In this document: positions 13,301 through 42,700 of the stretch, one piece after another | How the letters are laid out: each line of letters starts with the position of its first letter | How positions within the stretch are numbered: the stretch's first letter is position 1 | NCBI GenBank assembly: GCA_963693305.1 | Contig: OY855910.1 | Location: 21,592,862 to 21,656,861 of the forward strand | Reading direction: 5' to 3' | Source of the DNA: Meandrina meandrites | Lineage: Eukaryota > Cnidaria > Anthozoa > Scleractinia > Meandrinidae | Length of the DNA: 64,000 bases | Notes under the pieces: model-generated | Told to the model about the DNA's origin: nothing | Seen by the model: only the letters and a program-made list of their open reading frames with translations | Databases searched by the model: none | Program-made: the position numbers and the translations under genes

Positions 13301-15092
13301 ATGTACAGTGTCATCTAGTTCCTCTTCAGAATCCACATCCTGAGAATTGAAACACCTAACATTAAACACTTAACCACTTATAAACATAAACAGAAATACA
13401 CTAAAAAATTACAGATTTCAAAACTGCATTTTTCAGATACCTTAGGCAAATGTCCCTTGTCAGTTGAATTTTCTGACCAAGCTCTACAGCAAATGTTTGG
13501 GTAGGCTCTTACTTGGAAACATTTCAATCCTATAAAGATATACAAGAAGACAACATTACCAGAAGTAAAATAGAAGAATGCATTTATGTTGAATAGAATC
13601 TTTGTACATAAGAAACCAAGTCCCAGTGTACTTTTCTCATTTACAACTTGAAAAGCATGTCCTTTCTTGCCGATCTTTCTTGAAAACATTGTTTTTTTTC
13701 ATCTCAAAATGGAACTTCATCTTGATTTGGAAAAACCTAATTTGCATTTACTTTCTACACACTAATTTACATATGCGATTTATAAAACCGGTTTCGTCTA
13801 AGACCTCGTCAGTTAATCGCTATACAAAATTTGAATATAAACATACATGTACATCATGTAGCAACACAAGAAAAATAACTACTCGACACCAGGTCCTTAT
13901 TATTTGTGACAAAGACTTGGAAACAAGAGTTTTTCAGTTCGCTACCGCGTGATAACAGACCTTGGGATACGGACATAATTCCACTCATTTTTTGAGTTAA
14001 TAAGCTTCCTCTCGTCAAATTATTTTGCTAATCATAACCGACTCCGTGACCTGCCTCAGCATAGCGTTGTCACGAAAAGTTCCTGTTACATTCATTATGA
14101 AGTTTGGAACATTCCTTTCATGCCTGTCACAAGAATGCCTCCACATCACAGAACTTTCCACCCGCCGTTCCAAAGCATTTTGATGTTCTCTCCCGTGAGG
14201 GTAAGCACTTTGTGACATCTCTCTGATGTACTTGTTACAGCAAGCCTGACACACTAGCTCGTAAGTTACCCCCGTACTTCGGCAAGATCCCTTTCTGTCA
14301 GTTCAGCAGACCAGACAATCGACTCTTGTGCAACGCTTTGCTTTGCAAAATGGAACTCTATGTAACTTTTTACTACATGTATGCATTAAAATGTTGCGAG
14401 CAAGCCCATCTGAAGCCTTATCGCAGCCGGTCTGTGGCCAAAGCAGAATTCAGGGTCCCAAATGACAGGGGTGCTCATCGCACAGTACCTTTGAGGGTAT
14501 CAACCCAAAATACTAGTCAAATGGTCTCTCCAGAAGACTTCCTAGTAAAATTTCAAAATTTTCAAAATGCACCCCCGTCATTTTTATAGGGGAGACTCCC
14601 CCCAGGCCCAAAGGGGGGTGGCTAGAGCCTGGAGCTCTAATATTATTTTGCTGTAGCCCTGAAAGCAACTGTTTGGGGTTTACATTGCAAATTAATTACA
14701 TCTCAGAACAAAAATTTACACAAAATTTATTGGCACTTGCTTGTTTTCTGTCTAGGTCTGGATTTGGAGGGGAAGGATTGGAACATCTTCGCTTGAAAAC
14801 GCTACTCTGTTGGCAGTTCAAAAATCAAACGATTCTAATGTCCCTAATGTTGTTGAATTTAGAGGAGTTAGGAGCCACCTAAAATCGGGAACACGTGCTT
14901 AACGTACATAACCTCACCATTTTGTATCTGAACGGTTCGCCCCACTTCAGTGCTTGCCAAACGTAGTTTTGCAAGGCCATAATTCTGTCCAGACAACTTG
15001 TTATGAAAGCATCTCAACTGGGATAAACGGGGCTGTAAACGACGAACGGAAATGCGATTTATCTGCTGCAGTAAACCCAAAGTAGCCGCCAT
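1..15092 (-). CDS. TRAP1: TRAP1, mitochondrial Hsp90-family chaperone (13 exons, 3' end cut by window edge)
   Basis: ATP-dependent chaperone of the mitochondrial matrix. Exons read on the minus strand: 15092-14904 (donor could instead be at 14913), 13339-13273, 11581-11499, 10882-10491, 6446-6337, 5878-5805, 4460-4413, 2406-1835, 1393-1336, 1252-1096, 898-816, 384-224, 46-1. All junctions are GT-AG and the phases join through about 680 codons. GHKL ATPase motifs appear in order: [28 protein letters not shown] and GQFGVGFYS. The middle domain has YSRKVLIQ and [14 protein letters not shown]. The C-terminal part ends with PTLEINPR. Human TRAP1 is about 704 aa, so roughly 40-50 residues are missing to the left. 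An N-terminal Arg-rich presequence and no KDEL or MEEVD tail in view favour TRAP1 over cytosolic or ER Hsp90. Identity is near certain; the exon 1 donor and exon 13 acceptor are the least certain boundaries. Confidence 0.95.
1835..2406 (-). CDS. TRAP1: TRAP1 exon 8: middle (client-binding) domain
   Basis: This is the largest TRAP1 exon, 572 bp. It encodes [20 protein letters not shown] through KNIYYLCAP. It includes [26 protein letters not shown] (the middle-domain catalytic loop; its Arg contacts ATP gamma-phosphate in the family) and the helical segment ending [18 protein letters not shown]. The ATG at 2334 is internal methionine-free context (an AAC-preceded alternative start), not a gene start. 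It ends in phase 2 and joins to exon 9. Confidence 0.95.
2939..3424 (+). mobile_element. 3' end of an L2/CR1-like LINE in TRAP1 intron 7
   Basis: An open frame from 2939 to the stop at 3292 encodes the LINE RT C-terminus: [48 protein letters not shown] and SVNSFKSKL. It is followed by an AT-rich 3' tail ending in TGTAGATGTAAATGTAGATA, the short repeat tail typical of this clade. 5'-truncated and inactive; it lies opposite to TRAP1. Confidence 0.75.
3427..4352. repeat. Dispersed repeat copy 1 (TRAP1 intron 7)
   Basis: Closely matches 54602-55228 in the same orientation, starting at TAAACGGCACGCGATGCATG and ending at GACGTCATCGCTTAAAAAT. Copy 1 contains about 250 bp (roughly 3936-4190) absent from copy 2. 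No ORF of known family. Confidence 0.75.
4311..4335. promoter_or_regulatory. Inverted pair of CRE-type TGACGTCA sites
   Basis: GATGACGTCAT and its mirror ATGACGTCATC are separated by AAA, so two perfect TGACGTCA octamers form an 11-bp inverted repeat. They sit at the end of dispersed repeat copy 1; copy 2 retains one perfect site and one with a single change (TGATGTCA). CREB/ATF-type binding is possible; function unknown. Confidence 0.4.
4413..5878 (-). CDS. TRAP1: TRAP1 exons 6-7: start of the middle domain
   Basis: Two small exons lost to open-reading-frame scans. Exon 6 (5878-5805) gives [15 protein letters not shown], and exon 7 (4460-4413, 48 bp) gives [16 protein letters not shown]. 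Both match the conserved Hsp90 segments xKYSxFVxFPIxL and LWxxxPKD. They are flanked by good acceptor and donor sites, and join in phase to exon 8 ([20 protein letters not shown]). Exon 7 lies inside a 3.4-kb intron region carrying unrelated repeats. Confidence 0.92.
5220..5475. repeat. Pair of 43-bp hairpin-forming direct repeats in TRAP1 intron 6
   Basis: TTTTGTGCCTAGTGGCTCGT continuing to CCAAGGCACTATGTTAT occurs at 5220-5262 and again at 5433-5475 with one base difference. Within each, GTGCCTAGTGGCTC folds on GAGCCCAAGGCAC around a GTA loop. Possibly the ends of a small hairpin-terminated element. Confidence 0.6.
6150..6257. repeat. Imperfect tetranucleotide microsatellite (GTTC/ATTC/GTTT)
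   Basis: About 100 bp of 4-mers such as GTTCATTCGTTCACTCGCTC and GTTTGTTTGCTTGTTTGTTC in TRAP1 intron 5, 80 bp before the exon 5 donor. Confidence 0.85.
6447..10490. other. TRAP1 intron 4 (4.0 kb), no coding exon
   Basis: No exon or complete transposon recognised. It holds a G-rich tract (7036-7130), a 32-bp direct repeat (GTTTTAATTTTCGCTGAACT at about 8526 and 8738), a GC-rich block with alternating GCGC (9270-9350), and a loosely repeated segment with CACGCTTTTGCCAT at about 9618 and 9800. Confidence 0.5.
10491..11581 (-). CDS. TRAP1: TRAP1 exons 3-4: N-terminal ATP-binding domain
   Basis: Exon 3 (11581-11499) encodes [20 protein letters not shown], the first strands and helix of the Hsp90 N-domain. 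Exon 4 (10882-10491, 392 bp) carries nearly the whole nucleotide pocket: the [13 protein letters not shown] helix with the catalytic Glu and Mg-binding Asn, DHGIGMT (adenine-binding Asp), the [11 protein letters not shown] lid hinge and the GQFGVGFYS glycine-rich loop. It ends in phase 2 after FLWTSD. Exon 5 (6446-6337) continues with SGSFEIAEA and GTKVVMHL. Confidence 0.95.
11746..11955 (+). pseudogene. Penelope-like element fragment: GIY-YIG endonuclease tail in TRAP1 intron 2
   Basis: One frame reads [20 protein letters not shown]. After a frameshift near 11868 another reads [27 protein letters not shown] and a stop. The YxGxTxRxLxxRLxEH, EAIHIR and LNRDxGxxLP pattern is that of the GIY-YIG domain at the C-terminus of Penelope-like retroelements. 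Broken and 5'-truncated. Confidence 0.65.
12713..12872. repeat. Palindromic AT-rich MITE copy in TRAP1 intron 2
   Basis: Full-length member of the family at 23872-24046: begins ATGTTGTGGTTTTAATTTTT and ends TTTAAACCACAACAT, with the same inner AAACTGGTTTGAAAAATTTT segment. Confidence 0.7.
14015..14254 (-). pseudogene. Diverged GIY-YIG-type retroelement endonuclease fragment in TRAP1 intron 1
   Basis: The minus strand reads [40 protein letters not shown], then [20 protein letters not shown]. The C-x-x-C-x2-KYIxExSxSAYxRGxEH arrangement and RQxTESV ending resemble GIY-YIG domains attached to cnidarian retroelements. Upstream codons contain stops, so this is a remnant. Family assignment is tentative. 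Confidence 0.45.
14904..15092 (-). CDS. TRAP1: TRAP1 exon 1: start codon and mitochondrial presequence
   Basis: The ATG at 15092-15090 begins [19 protein letters not shown], followed by more Arg/Leu/Ser and no acidic residue for about 45 codons. That is the composition of a mitochondrial import signal. The frame is open upstream to a GTG at 15197, but this would add an extension unlike a targeting peptide, so I start at the ATG. Two phase-0 donors are possible, at 14904 (TAC/GTTAAG) and 14913 (GAG/GTTATG). Both join in frame to exon 2 (13339-13273), an acidic linker exon beginning [10 protein letters not shown]. Confidence 0.85.
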
Positions 15093-15242
15093 ATTGGAAG
15101 TCTTGGAATCGAGGTTGATCCCTGTTGGTATTACACGACGTAGTAACTTGAAGGACAAGCAAAGGGTCAGCCTGAGGGGAGAGGGGTCACTTGTCACTTG
15201 CCATCTTTTCGCGAGCTGGTTGAAAGAGAGAATACCGCCATC
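15093..15242. promoter_or_regulatory. Probable bidirectional promoter shared by TRAP1 and PGK
   Basis: Only 150 bp separate the divergent start codons of TRAP1 (minus, 15092) and PGK (plus, 15243). No TATA box is evident in either direction. Any 5' UTRs and core promoters must overlap here unless upstream noncoding exons exist. That the genes share one regulatory region is inferred from the spacing; no specific factor site is claimed. Confidence 0.7.
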
Positions 15243-35091
<19,849 letters not shown>

Positions 35092-36781
35092 CTAGGGATC
35101 AGTCATCTCTAAGCCACAAACAGCCAAAACTTAGAACAAAATGATTTTAATATAGAGTTAAGTTTCAAAATATTAGTAATTGCAAACAAATCTAGGAGCA
35201 TCCTTCAAGAACCAATTAGTAGACAGTCCTAAAGTTCATGTCAAATTGCAGTTCATCTGTAGACCACCAAGTGAACATGGCTGTAATGTTCCCATCCCAC
35301 TCTGAATGCATTGTCAAGTTGAAAGAAGTAAAGTGCTTTAATCATACGTCAAAAGTTGTACCAAATAGAGAACAAATAAAAAATGGTAACATTCCATATT
35401 ACGTTTTTTTTAATTCCAGATTAAGTAAACAATGTTTGAAGCTTTCTTTTTCATTAAGTCAAGCCTCTCAAATGCAGACACTGGAGCATCTGCAGCCGAG
35501 TCAGACCAAAGCGAAAGTGTCATAGCCTGTACAGAGAGGTTCAACTACAATATTGCTCCTCTGTACACATAAACTGAACACTGAATAAGCAAAACTAAAT
35601 AGCAACTGAGTGGTGTTAAGGTATGACACCTAAACAAAACTACTGAAAATTGATTCAACAGGCTTAATCACACCAGACTAATAATATACAGCAACTTTAT
35701 TTACAGTTATTCCTCATACAATTTTACTTTATACACTGATTATTTCGGATAAAACACAAAACTCCTGAAACACTCTGCAGCGATTGCTTGCTCTGCATTG
35801 CAAAGTAATTTAAAGACTTTTGCCTCCTACTGTGGGTAGCATTTAACAAACATAAAAAATGATGTGTTCTAGAAATCACACATGGCTGACAAATGCCATT
35901 TTTGTACTTAACTTTCTTAATTCCCAATAGCAATGATAGTGAATGTAGCAATGCTTTGCTAAGCAGTGGACACTCTCCATGTACTGTTCAGCTCTAGCTC
36001 ATAGTAAAAGAAAAGGACTCAATGTTTAAGTCAAAAGGGAAAAAGTGATGGTTGAAACTATAACAAAGTATCTAGGTAATAAACAGCTTTCGTCAAATGT
36101 TTAACAGTTTGAACAACAAACAAGATACATGAACAATTAGGTGTATGGTTGAGTAATTTAAACTTATTTAACACACCATTTCACTTGCAAAATGTATCTT
36201 TAAGAAATTCAAATGATTTCTGGGATAAAACCATTCACAGGAGTGAAACTGTTGAATAGATTTTGCCCATGACTGTCTTCTCTCACAGAACATGGTGGAA
36301 AGAAAAAATATCTGGCAATAGTAAATAAGAGGTACTGTTATAAATAAAAGCTTCCCTTATCTTAAGTTCAACTGAAAGAAAATCTTAACAAGGTTGACAA
36401 GTGTAACATATATTATCTAGTACTCGGTGAGAATTGGAAAATCTATCATGTGACTTGTTACTTGGCTGTTACCTGTGTTTTAAAATGAGTACTGCTTCAT
36501 GATTAATTTGCATGAAAACAAAACTACCCAACATGCCTTACTAAAGGCAACTTGACCATAGCCTTTTAATGGTTTACTATTTTTTATCTAAAATATTTGA
36601 CAGTTTTTTGATAGCTTTAATATTCCGGAGCTGAAGGCCTGTAGCCTTACATACTTACTGTGATGTTGCCAAGTGCTGTGTGAAACACAACCTAGACACA
36701 CAATGTTACTTTTACATCATTTAATAAGATTACATCAGTAACATTCAAGCAACTAATAAGCAAAGCTAGCACGTAACGTAT
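35092..36781. other. Convergent intergenic region between PGK and plexin
   Basis: No coding exon is recognisable. It should hold the two 3' UTRs: an AATAAA on the plus strand at 35375-35380 for PGK and one on the minus strand at 35697-35702 for plexin. Sequence is AT-rich and not obviously repetitive. Confidence 0.6.
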
Positions 36782-39700
36782 CTAGTCATCAGAGATTGTA
36801 GCGATCACATGTTCAAGCTTGGAAGCCAATGATGACAACTCAGACTCTTCTAAGGCTTCTTGCAGCTATGAAAAAATAAAAAAAAAATCTGCAGTTTAAT
36901 TTTTGAACTTCAATAATTATTAAAGCATTAATAATTCGGCAAATGTTTCCTGGCCAATTCTCAAAAAATGTATGGTTTGCAAAATTTGCCACTTTAAATT
37001 TCCTTGTCAGTAACAAGTGCATATAAAAGTTTTGCATCATGCATGTTTACCTGGTCTTGATATCTCCTGATGTAATCGTACAACTCCTGGAGGGCGTGGT
37101 CACTATTAAACTCGTGTCCATGCTCCTGTGCAAATGTCATCAATACACCAGTTAATATCTTCTGGAGACACTTGCAATGCACAGATAATAGTTCCCATGG
37201 CAACATTACACCAAAGCCCATGGAAAATTTATTATTACAACAGTTGGCATTCAATGATAATACAGTGGACTGCAAACATTCTTCACATCCAACACACATT
37301 GAACAAGAATAGCACATCACCACTAGAATACCATTACACTGCAAGCACTGCCACCTAATGGATTCTCAGAGCAACAAGCAAAATGTAGAAACTTAATAAC
37401 AAGTTAACCACACAAATCCACTGTAAACTCACTACAGACTTGTTAAGTCAATCAACAATGAACTGATGTAACAAACTTACTACAGACAAATCACCAAAGA
37501 ACTTTGACAATTCTTGCGGAGTGGGTGCAGGTGATGTTTGTATATCAGAATAAAACCTGTAAAATATAATAATAAGGAGTAAGGTTACAAAAAAATGAAG
37601 ACCTGTTGAAGGTCTGTGGATCTTCTGCTGCTGAGTTAACTGTAGACTCAAAATGACAAACAAACAATTGTAAATTGAACACAAACTTGTTAATAATCCC
37701 ACTGGTGTGGCTGACCAGTTGGCTATTTACAAAGCATGGCGGAGGAGTTAAAGTCTGTACTACCAACAACAGACCACGTTGCACCTAATGCGAAATTCCA
37801 GAGTGTATCCATAACAATCCCATACATGGAAGGTCATTGGAAATTCCAAGGGCGTGGGGGTCTGAAAGCCCATATTTTTAAAGGAATGTGGGTAGCTTAT
37901 TAAAGTTAGTTTTCGTCCACCTGGACAGATTAAACAAAGATCACAAATTGGTAAATTTAGGCAAAACACAAGTAAACAGTAAAGGCAGGTTTTGTCAAAA
38001 ACAGCAAATTATGCAGCATGGATCAAAAGATCACCCCTTGGTAGATCTCCCTATTTACTACATGAATGATTACTAAGTCAGGCCCATGCTTTACATGCAT
38101 CTCACCTCTCAACTTCTTGGCGATACCCTGGGATTTCTCTTGCATAAAGCAGTTTATTTGATGGAGAATCCTGAGTACATAGGAATAAAGGATTGAAGGA
38201 AATTATGAACATGTTGAAACATTACAAAATAATCTGAAAACACTTTAAAACACTCAACCTCGTCCCCAGAGCCCAGCACCAAGAACTCAGGCTCTTGCCC
38301 AGCCTGATTCACAGACTTTCTGGTCGTTTATGCTCAAACCTGATTGGCTGACAATTGAAAATGAACACTTTGAGCCCACAATCTTGGTGCTGACCAAAAG
38401 AAAAGCTGGCTCTGGGGACAAGATTGCTTAACAGAAAATGATGTAATTTACCTTTCCAAGAACATGCTCAGACACAGAACAGGAATCCATGAATAGCTTT
38501 AAACAAAAAAGAAACAAAGATGAACGCACAAACAAATAACATTTGTCTGAAAAAAAGCCAGATACAAAATCCCATCTACATAATATTTGAAACAATGCAC
38601 TGATGTAGTGTTACTGAATCTCAGAATGCTGGCTGCTAATGAACACTTAATTCTAACCTGTGCCACAACAGACAAGCACGAGTCAACAATGCCAGACTTG
38701 CAAACATCAAAGATGAAGTTTGGATTCTTTATGATGTTTATCCAGAATCTCAGTGGCAAACTGCAAAGTAAAAAAAAAAAAAAATGAATTCAGGACAGCA
38801 GGATCATGAAGTGAGTTTATGTAGGTAGTGGATCACACATAGCAGACACCTACAATTTTTCCAAGCCAAGTTGGTTGTTCGAAAGCCAGTTTGTACTAAC
38901 CCAAGATTAAACTGGCCTAATGTCATTGCCAGAATAAATTTATCCTTGGATTAAATTGTGTTCTTCATGAAGCTCAATTCAATTAGCACTATCTAAGGGA
39001 CAACCCAAGACTTTTTTCAATCCCGCGTGTCGAAAGAGAGGTTTAGAAATACTTTGATAATGCACTATGCAGATAAGCAACAATTATAAATAGAATTTTT
39101 ATAACGGATTTGATGTATTTTATCATTATATAATAGTTTTTTCTTATGATACAGTTGGGAATTTTTATAAGTTTGAACTTTCACCAAATGTATATGACAC
39201 AAGTAATTCAGCTTTTAGCTGCTAGTTGTGATTTTACTGAAATAAACGATTTTATTTTTATATTTATATTTTAAGTTATCCTGAGAAAAAGAAATTTAAT
39301 TGCAGAATAACTGCTAATCATGGGCTATTTTTTATCAGTTTTCGAACTACCGGGGAAAGTTTATTAAGATTGTTATAACTTATGGTGAAAGGACTGAGTG
39401 GAGTAAGCTGGCCTGCAATCATGCAAGTAACGAAATAAGACAGCCATGAAGTCTGTTTATCTCCAGTTTGAAGTCACGGGGTACACCATAGGCCATCATT
39501 ATGCATTTATTTAAAGTATACGCAAAATAAGCACAATGACTGACATCAACAAGTATACGGAATATTCATGACTGAATAAAATATGGTGCGAGATTTGAAG
39601 TGTTCACATGTGGCATGGACCCTGTGGTAGTAATCAGTGCCAAGAGAAAAGCCAGTGGTCCCAATCAACAGAACAGCAAAAGATTCTCAAGTCGTAGACT

Positions 39701-42700
39701 AGACTATCAGACTAAAATTGGTTTGCAATTCAAAATCTGCTGCAAGAGATTTTGTCCTGTTTATGAAATCAGTTTATTTTACAGTGCATTTTGGTTGTAC
39801 ATGTAATTTTATTCTTGTTAAAAACGAGAGCATTGCGCTCCTCGATGGCTTATAAAGAATTTGTCAATGTTGTATCATTGGAAAACTGGGATGGATTCTC
39901 CTTTTAATTAGAAAATATCTCCATTCAAATTTTTTGAATGGCTTCTATTAACAAAATTTAAAATAAATGCATTAAAATTTATAAGCAAACATGTTCTTTT
40001 TGAAAATTCATTGTTCTTTTCTGATCTCAACATTCACATGTGGAATGTAAATACTTTAACTAATAAACACCTTCCGAAATCCCAAGTTTGAACTTTTCCA
40101 ACAATTTTGTGTCCAAGAATTCGGCGCAGATTTAGAATTTCACGAGCAGGTGCTACAGAGAGGTAAACTAGGAATACTGTAGTGTGTCGTGACACACAGA
40201 GGCAGAATTTTACAAGAGCGCTTTTAAAAAAGATAGAAGGCATTAAATTCGAATTTGCACATTTAAACGACAGTTTTTACTTGCTGGCAAGGTTAAAATT
40301 AAAAATTCACTTCTGCCATGATGCACTAGAGGGTTTGACCGATCTGTTTTTGATAAAATCACAGTGCTGTCTTATACTTGATCTGCAAACTTGGACACAA
40401 AATCACATTAACAATTTAGTGCTAATGGTGCTCTAGTGTCACCATAAAGCACAATCTACATGCACCAAAACAGAGATAACACTCATAAACTTCCGTCATT
40501 CTTTTATGTCTCTGAAAAATCTCAGTTCAATTACACCCAAAACAGCCGAGATATAAGCAATTTAAAAGATGTAGGACAAGCAAAAATTTTCGTAATGAAT
40601 TTATTCATGGATAGGTGTCCCCCGCGACCTCAATTATAGACTGCATTGAACGACCCAAAGTTGTGATAACAAAAATTGACTGAAAGAAATCATCTCTTGG
40701 ACAAAGTACCGGTAGGAATTTAGGCTGCAAAAAGGACCCTGACCATGGGATCCAGAAAAAAATTGTTATTGGACAACTAAGCTGCTAACACACAACAATT
40801 TGGTGGAAAACAGTGAAGTAAGATCATTACATGTATGTTGGATAATTTTGTCATTATTTTGCTGATCTGAGTTATCAAAAGATTTACAAGTACTTTGAAC
40901 AGAAAGAAGCAACTGTTACTATGTAGGGTGCGCTGATCAAGTTAAGTTAAAAGTCTTAATTCTTTTGATCAAAACAAGTTGGATGGCCAGTAAAATGGTG
41001 AATCTGGTACACTTCCTGTTAGTTTTCCAAAAGTAAAGGAGGCATGCCCTTATAGTAATTTGGCAAATAATATTTAAAACGTCTAATATTAATAATATTA
41101 ATAATATCAATAATAATAATAATAATAATAATATCATTATTTTATTTATATTGCACATATTCTACTTTGATAATCATATGTGCATGACAATCTTACATAA
41201 ATATTAAAATATACATGATATACGATATATCGATGTGCACTGGCCTACAAAAGGGTAAACAGAACTTTACCTGAATACATGAACACATCTTGAGGAAAAA
41301 CTGACGTCCATTCGAGAAGTACTAGAAATTGTAATTTAAATTTATTATGCCCCTCTCACAGAAACGCCTCGGAGGGAGGACGCACTTTCGCCGTCAGAAC
41401 TATTAAAGATTGGAACAGTTTACCCCGGTCTTTAAAAACAGAGAAGTCCGTTAAATCGTTTAAGGCTAAATTATGTGATACTATTCTTAACTCTCAGAAA
41501 ACTGATGGAATTTTTTAACTCTTATTATTCGTAGTATGTTTGAAATTCTAAGTCCAGTTTATTATTTGTAACCATTTTTAATAGTAACTTAATTAAGTAT
41601 TTTATTGTGAATGATATCGTATTTTAGCATTTTACTGTAAATAATATATTTTTAGCATTCTAATTATTTTAAGCTGAGGGCCCCAAGTTTATCAGTAACT
41701 TAAGTTACTGTCACGGGTCACCCTCAATAAATAAAGTCTTTCACTTCACTTCACTTCAATATTATATATATACATTATATATATACTATAGTAATGTACG
41801 TAATTATGTTTCCTTTAACAACTTTAAATGGCAGTAGTGACCTTCAGTGTTGAATTTGTGGTGATTTCTTGGTACCTGTTGTTTTTCCACGTGTGTAACA
41901 CTTCAGCATCAGTAAGGTTGAGTTCCTTTGCTTGTGAATCAAGGAGGTCAAACAGAAACTTGATAGCTGGAGGTAAGCTGCAACCACGGCGATATCTCAT
42001 AAAAACAGTGTGGAAAAGCCGATCTACAAACTGCTGAAGAGTACCCTGTCAAAGATAGCAAAGAGTCAGTCTGGCAATCATTGATGACATGTCTTACATT
42101 TGGAGATAAAATTGTGATAAACCTTTTGCTTAGAGATTATGATGTTGATTTCTGCATATAAAAGGCTACATGTCAGAATCAGGTATGATGGAACCAGAAT
42201 TATTTTCAACTACCTCATCTAAGTCCTCCGACCTATACTGGCCAAAACTGGCCAAGACAGGAGGGCAATGTCCTTGTACCACATCAGATGTTTTTGATAA
42301 TCATTTGATGAAGTAGAAAAAAGAATGCCATAGCTTGTTTACAGGTATAAACGAGTTCAGTATGATAAAGGGTCCAAATGAAATACAGAAAACATAGTTT
42401 TATGCCACATAATAGAATACTCCCTCCCCACTGCCTAAAAAGAGCAGGAAAGCCTGGCCTTGTCTGTCTTTTTCCTGTTCAACCCATTTACTCCTCGAAT
42501 TTTCAGAAAAATAAGACAATTGTGACATTTTCTGGTCAGTTGTGAAGATCCAAACTACTCAAAATGTCATTTGCAACACAAAAGCACTCATCCCTTGCCG
42601 CTTTTGCGTGCCTCAAACTGAAGGAGATTCTCTGATTCCATGTTGCAAAAAAGAAAAATATTTTTGACAGTTTGATAGGTTCCTAATAATCAGTAGGTAA

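Noticed and set aside
15093..15197. N-terminal extension of TRAP1 to 15197
   Set aside because: It begins with GTG and would precede the presequence-like MAATLG start; it also crowds the PGK start.
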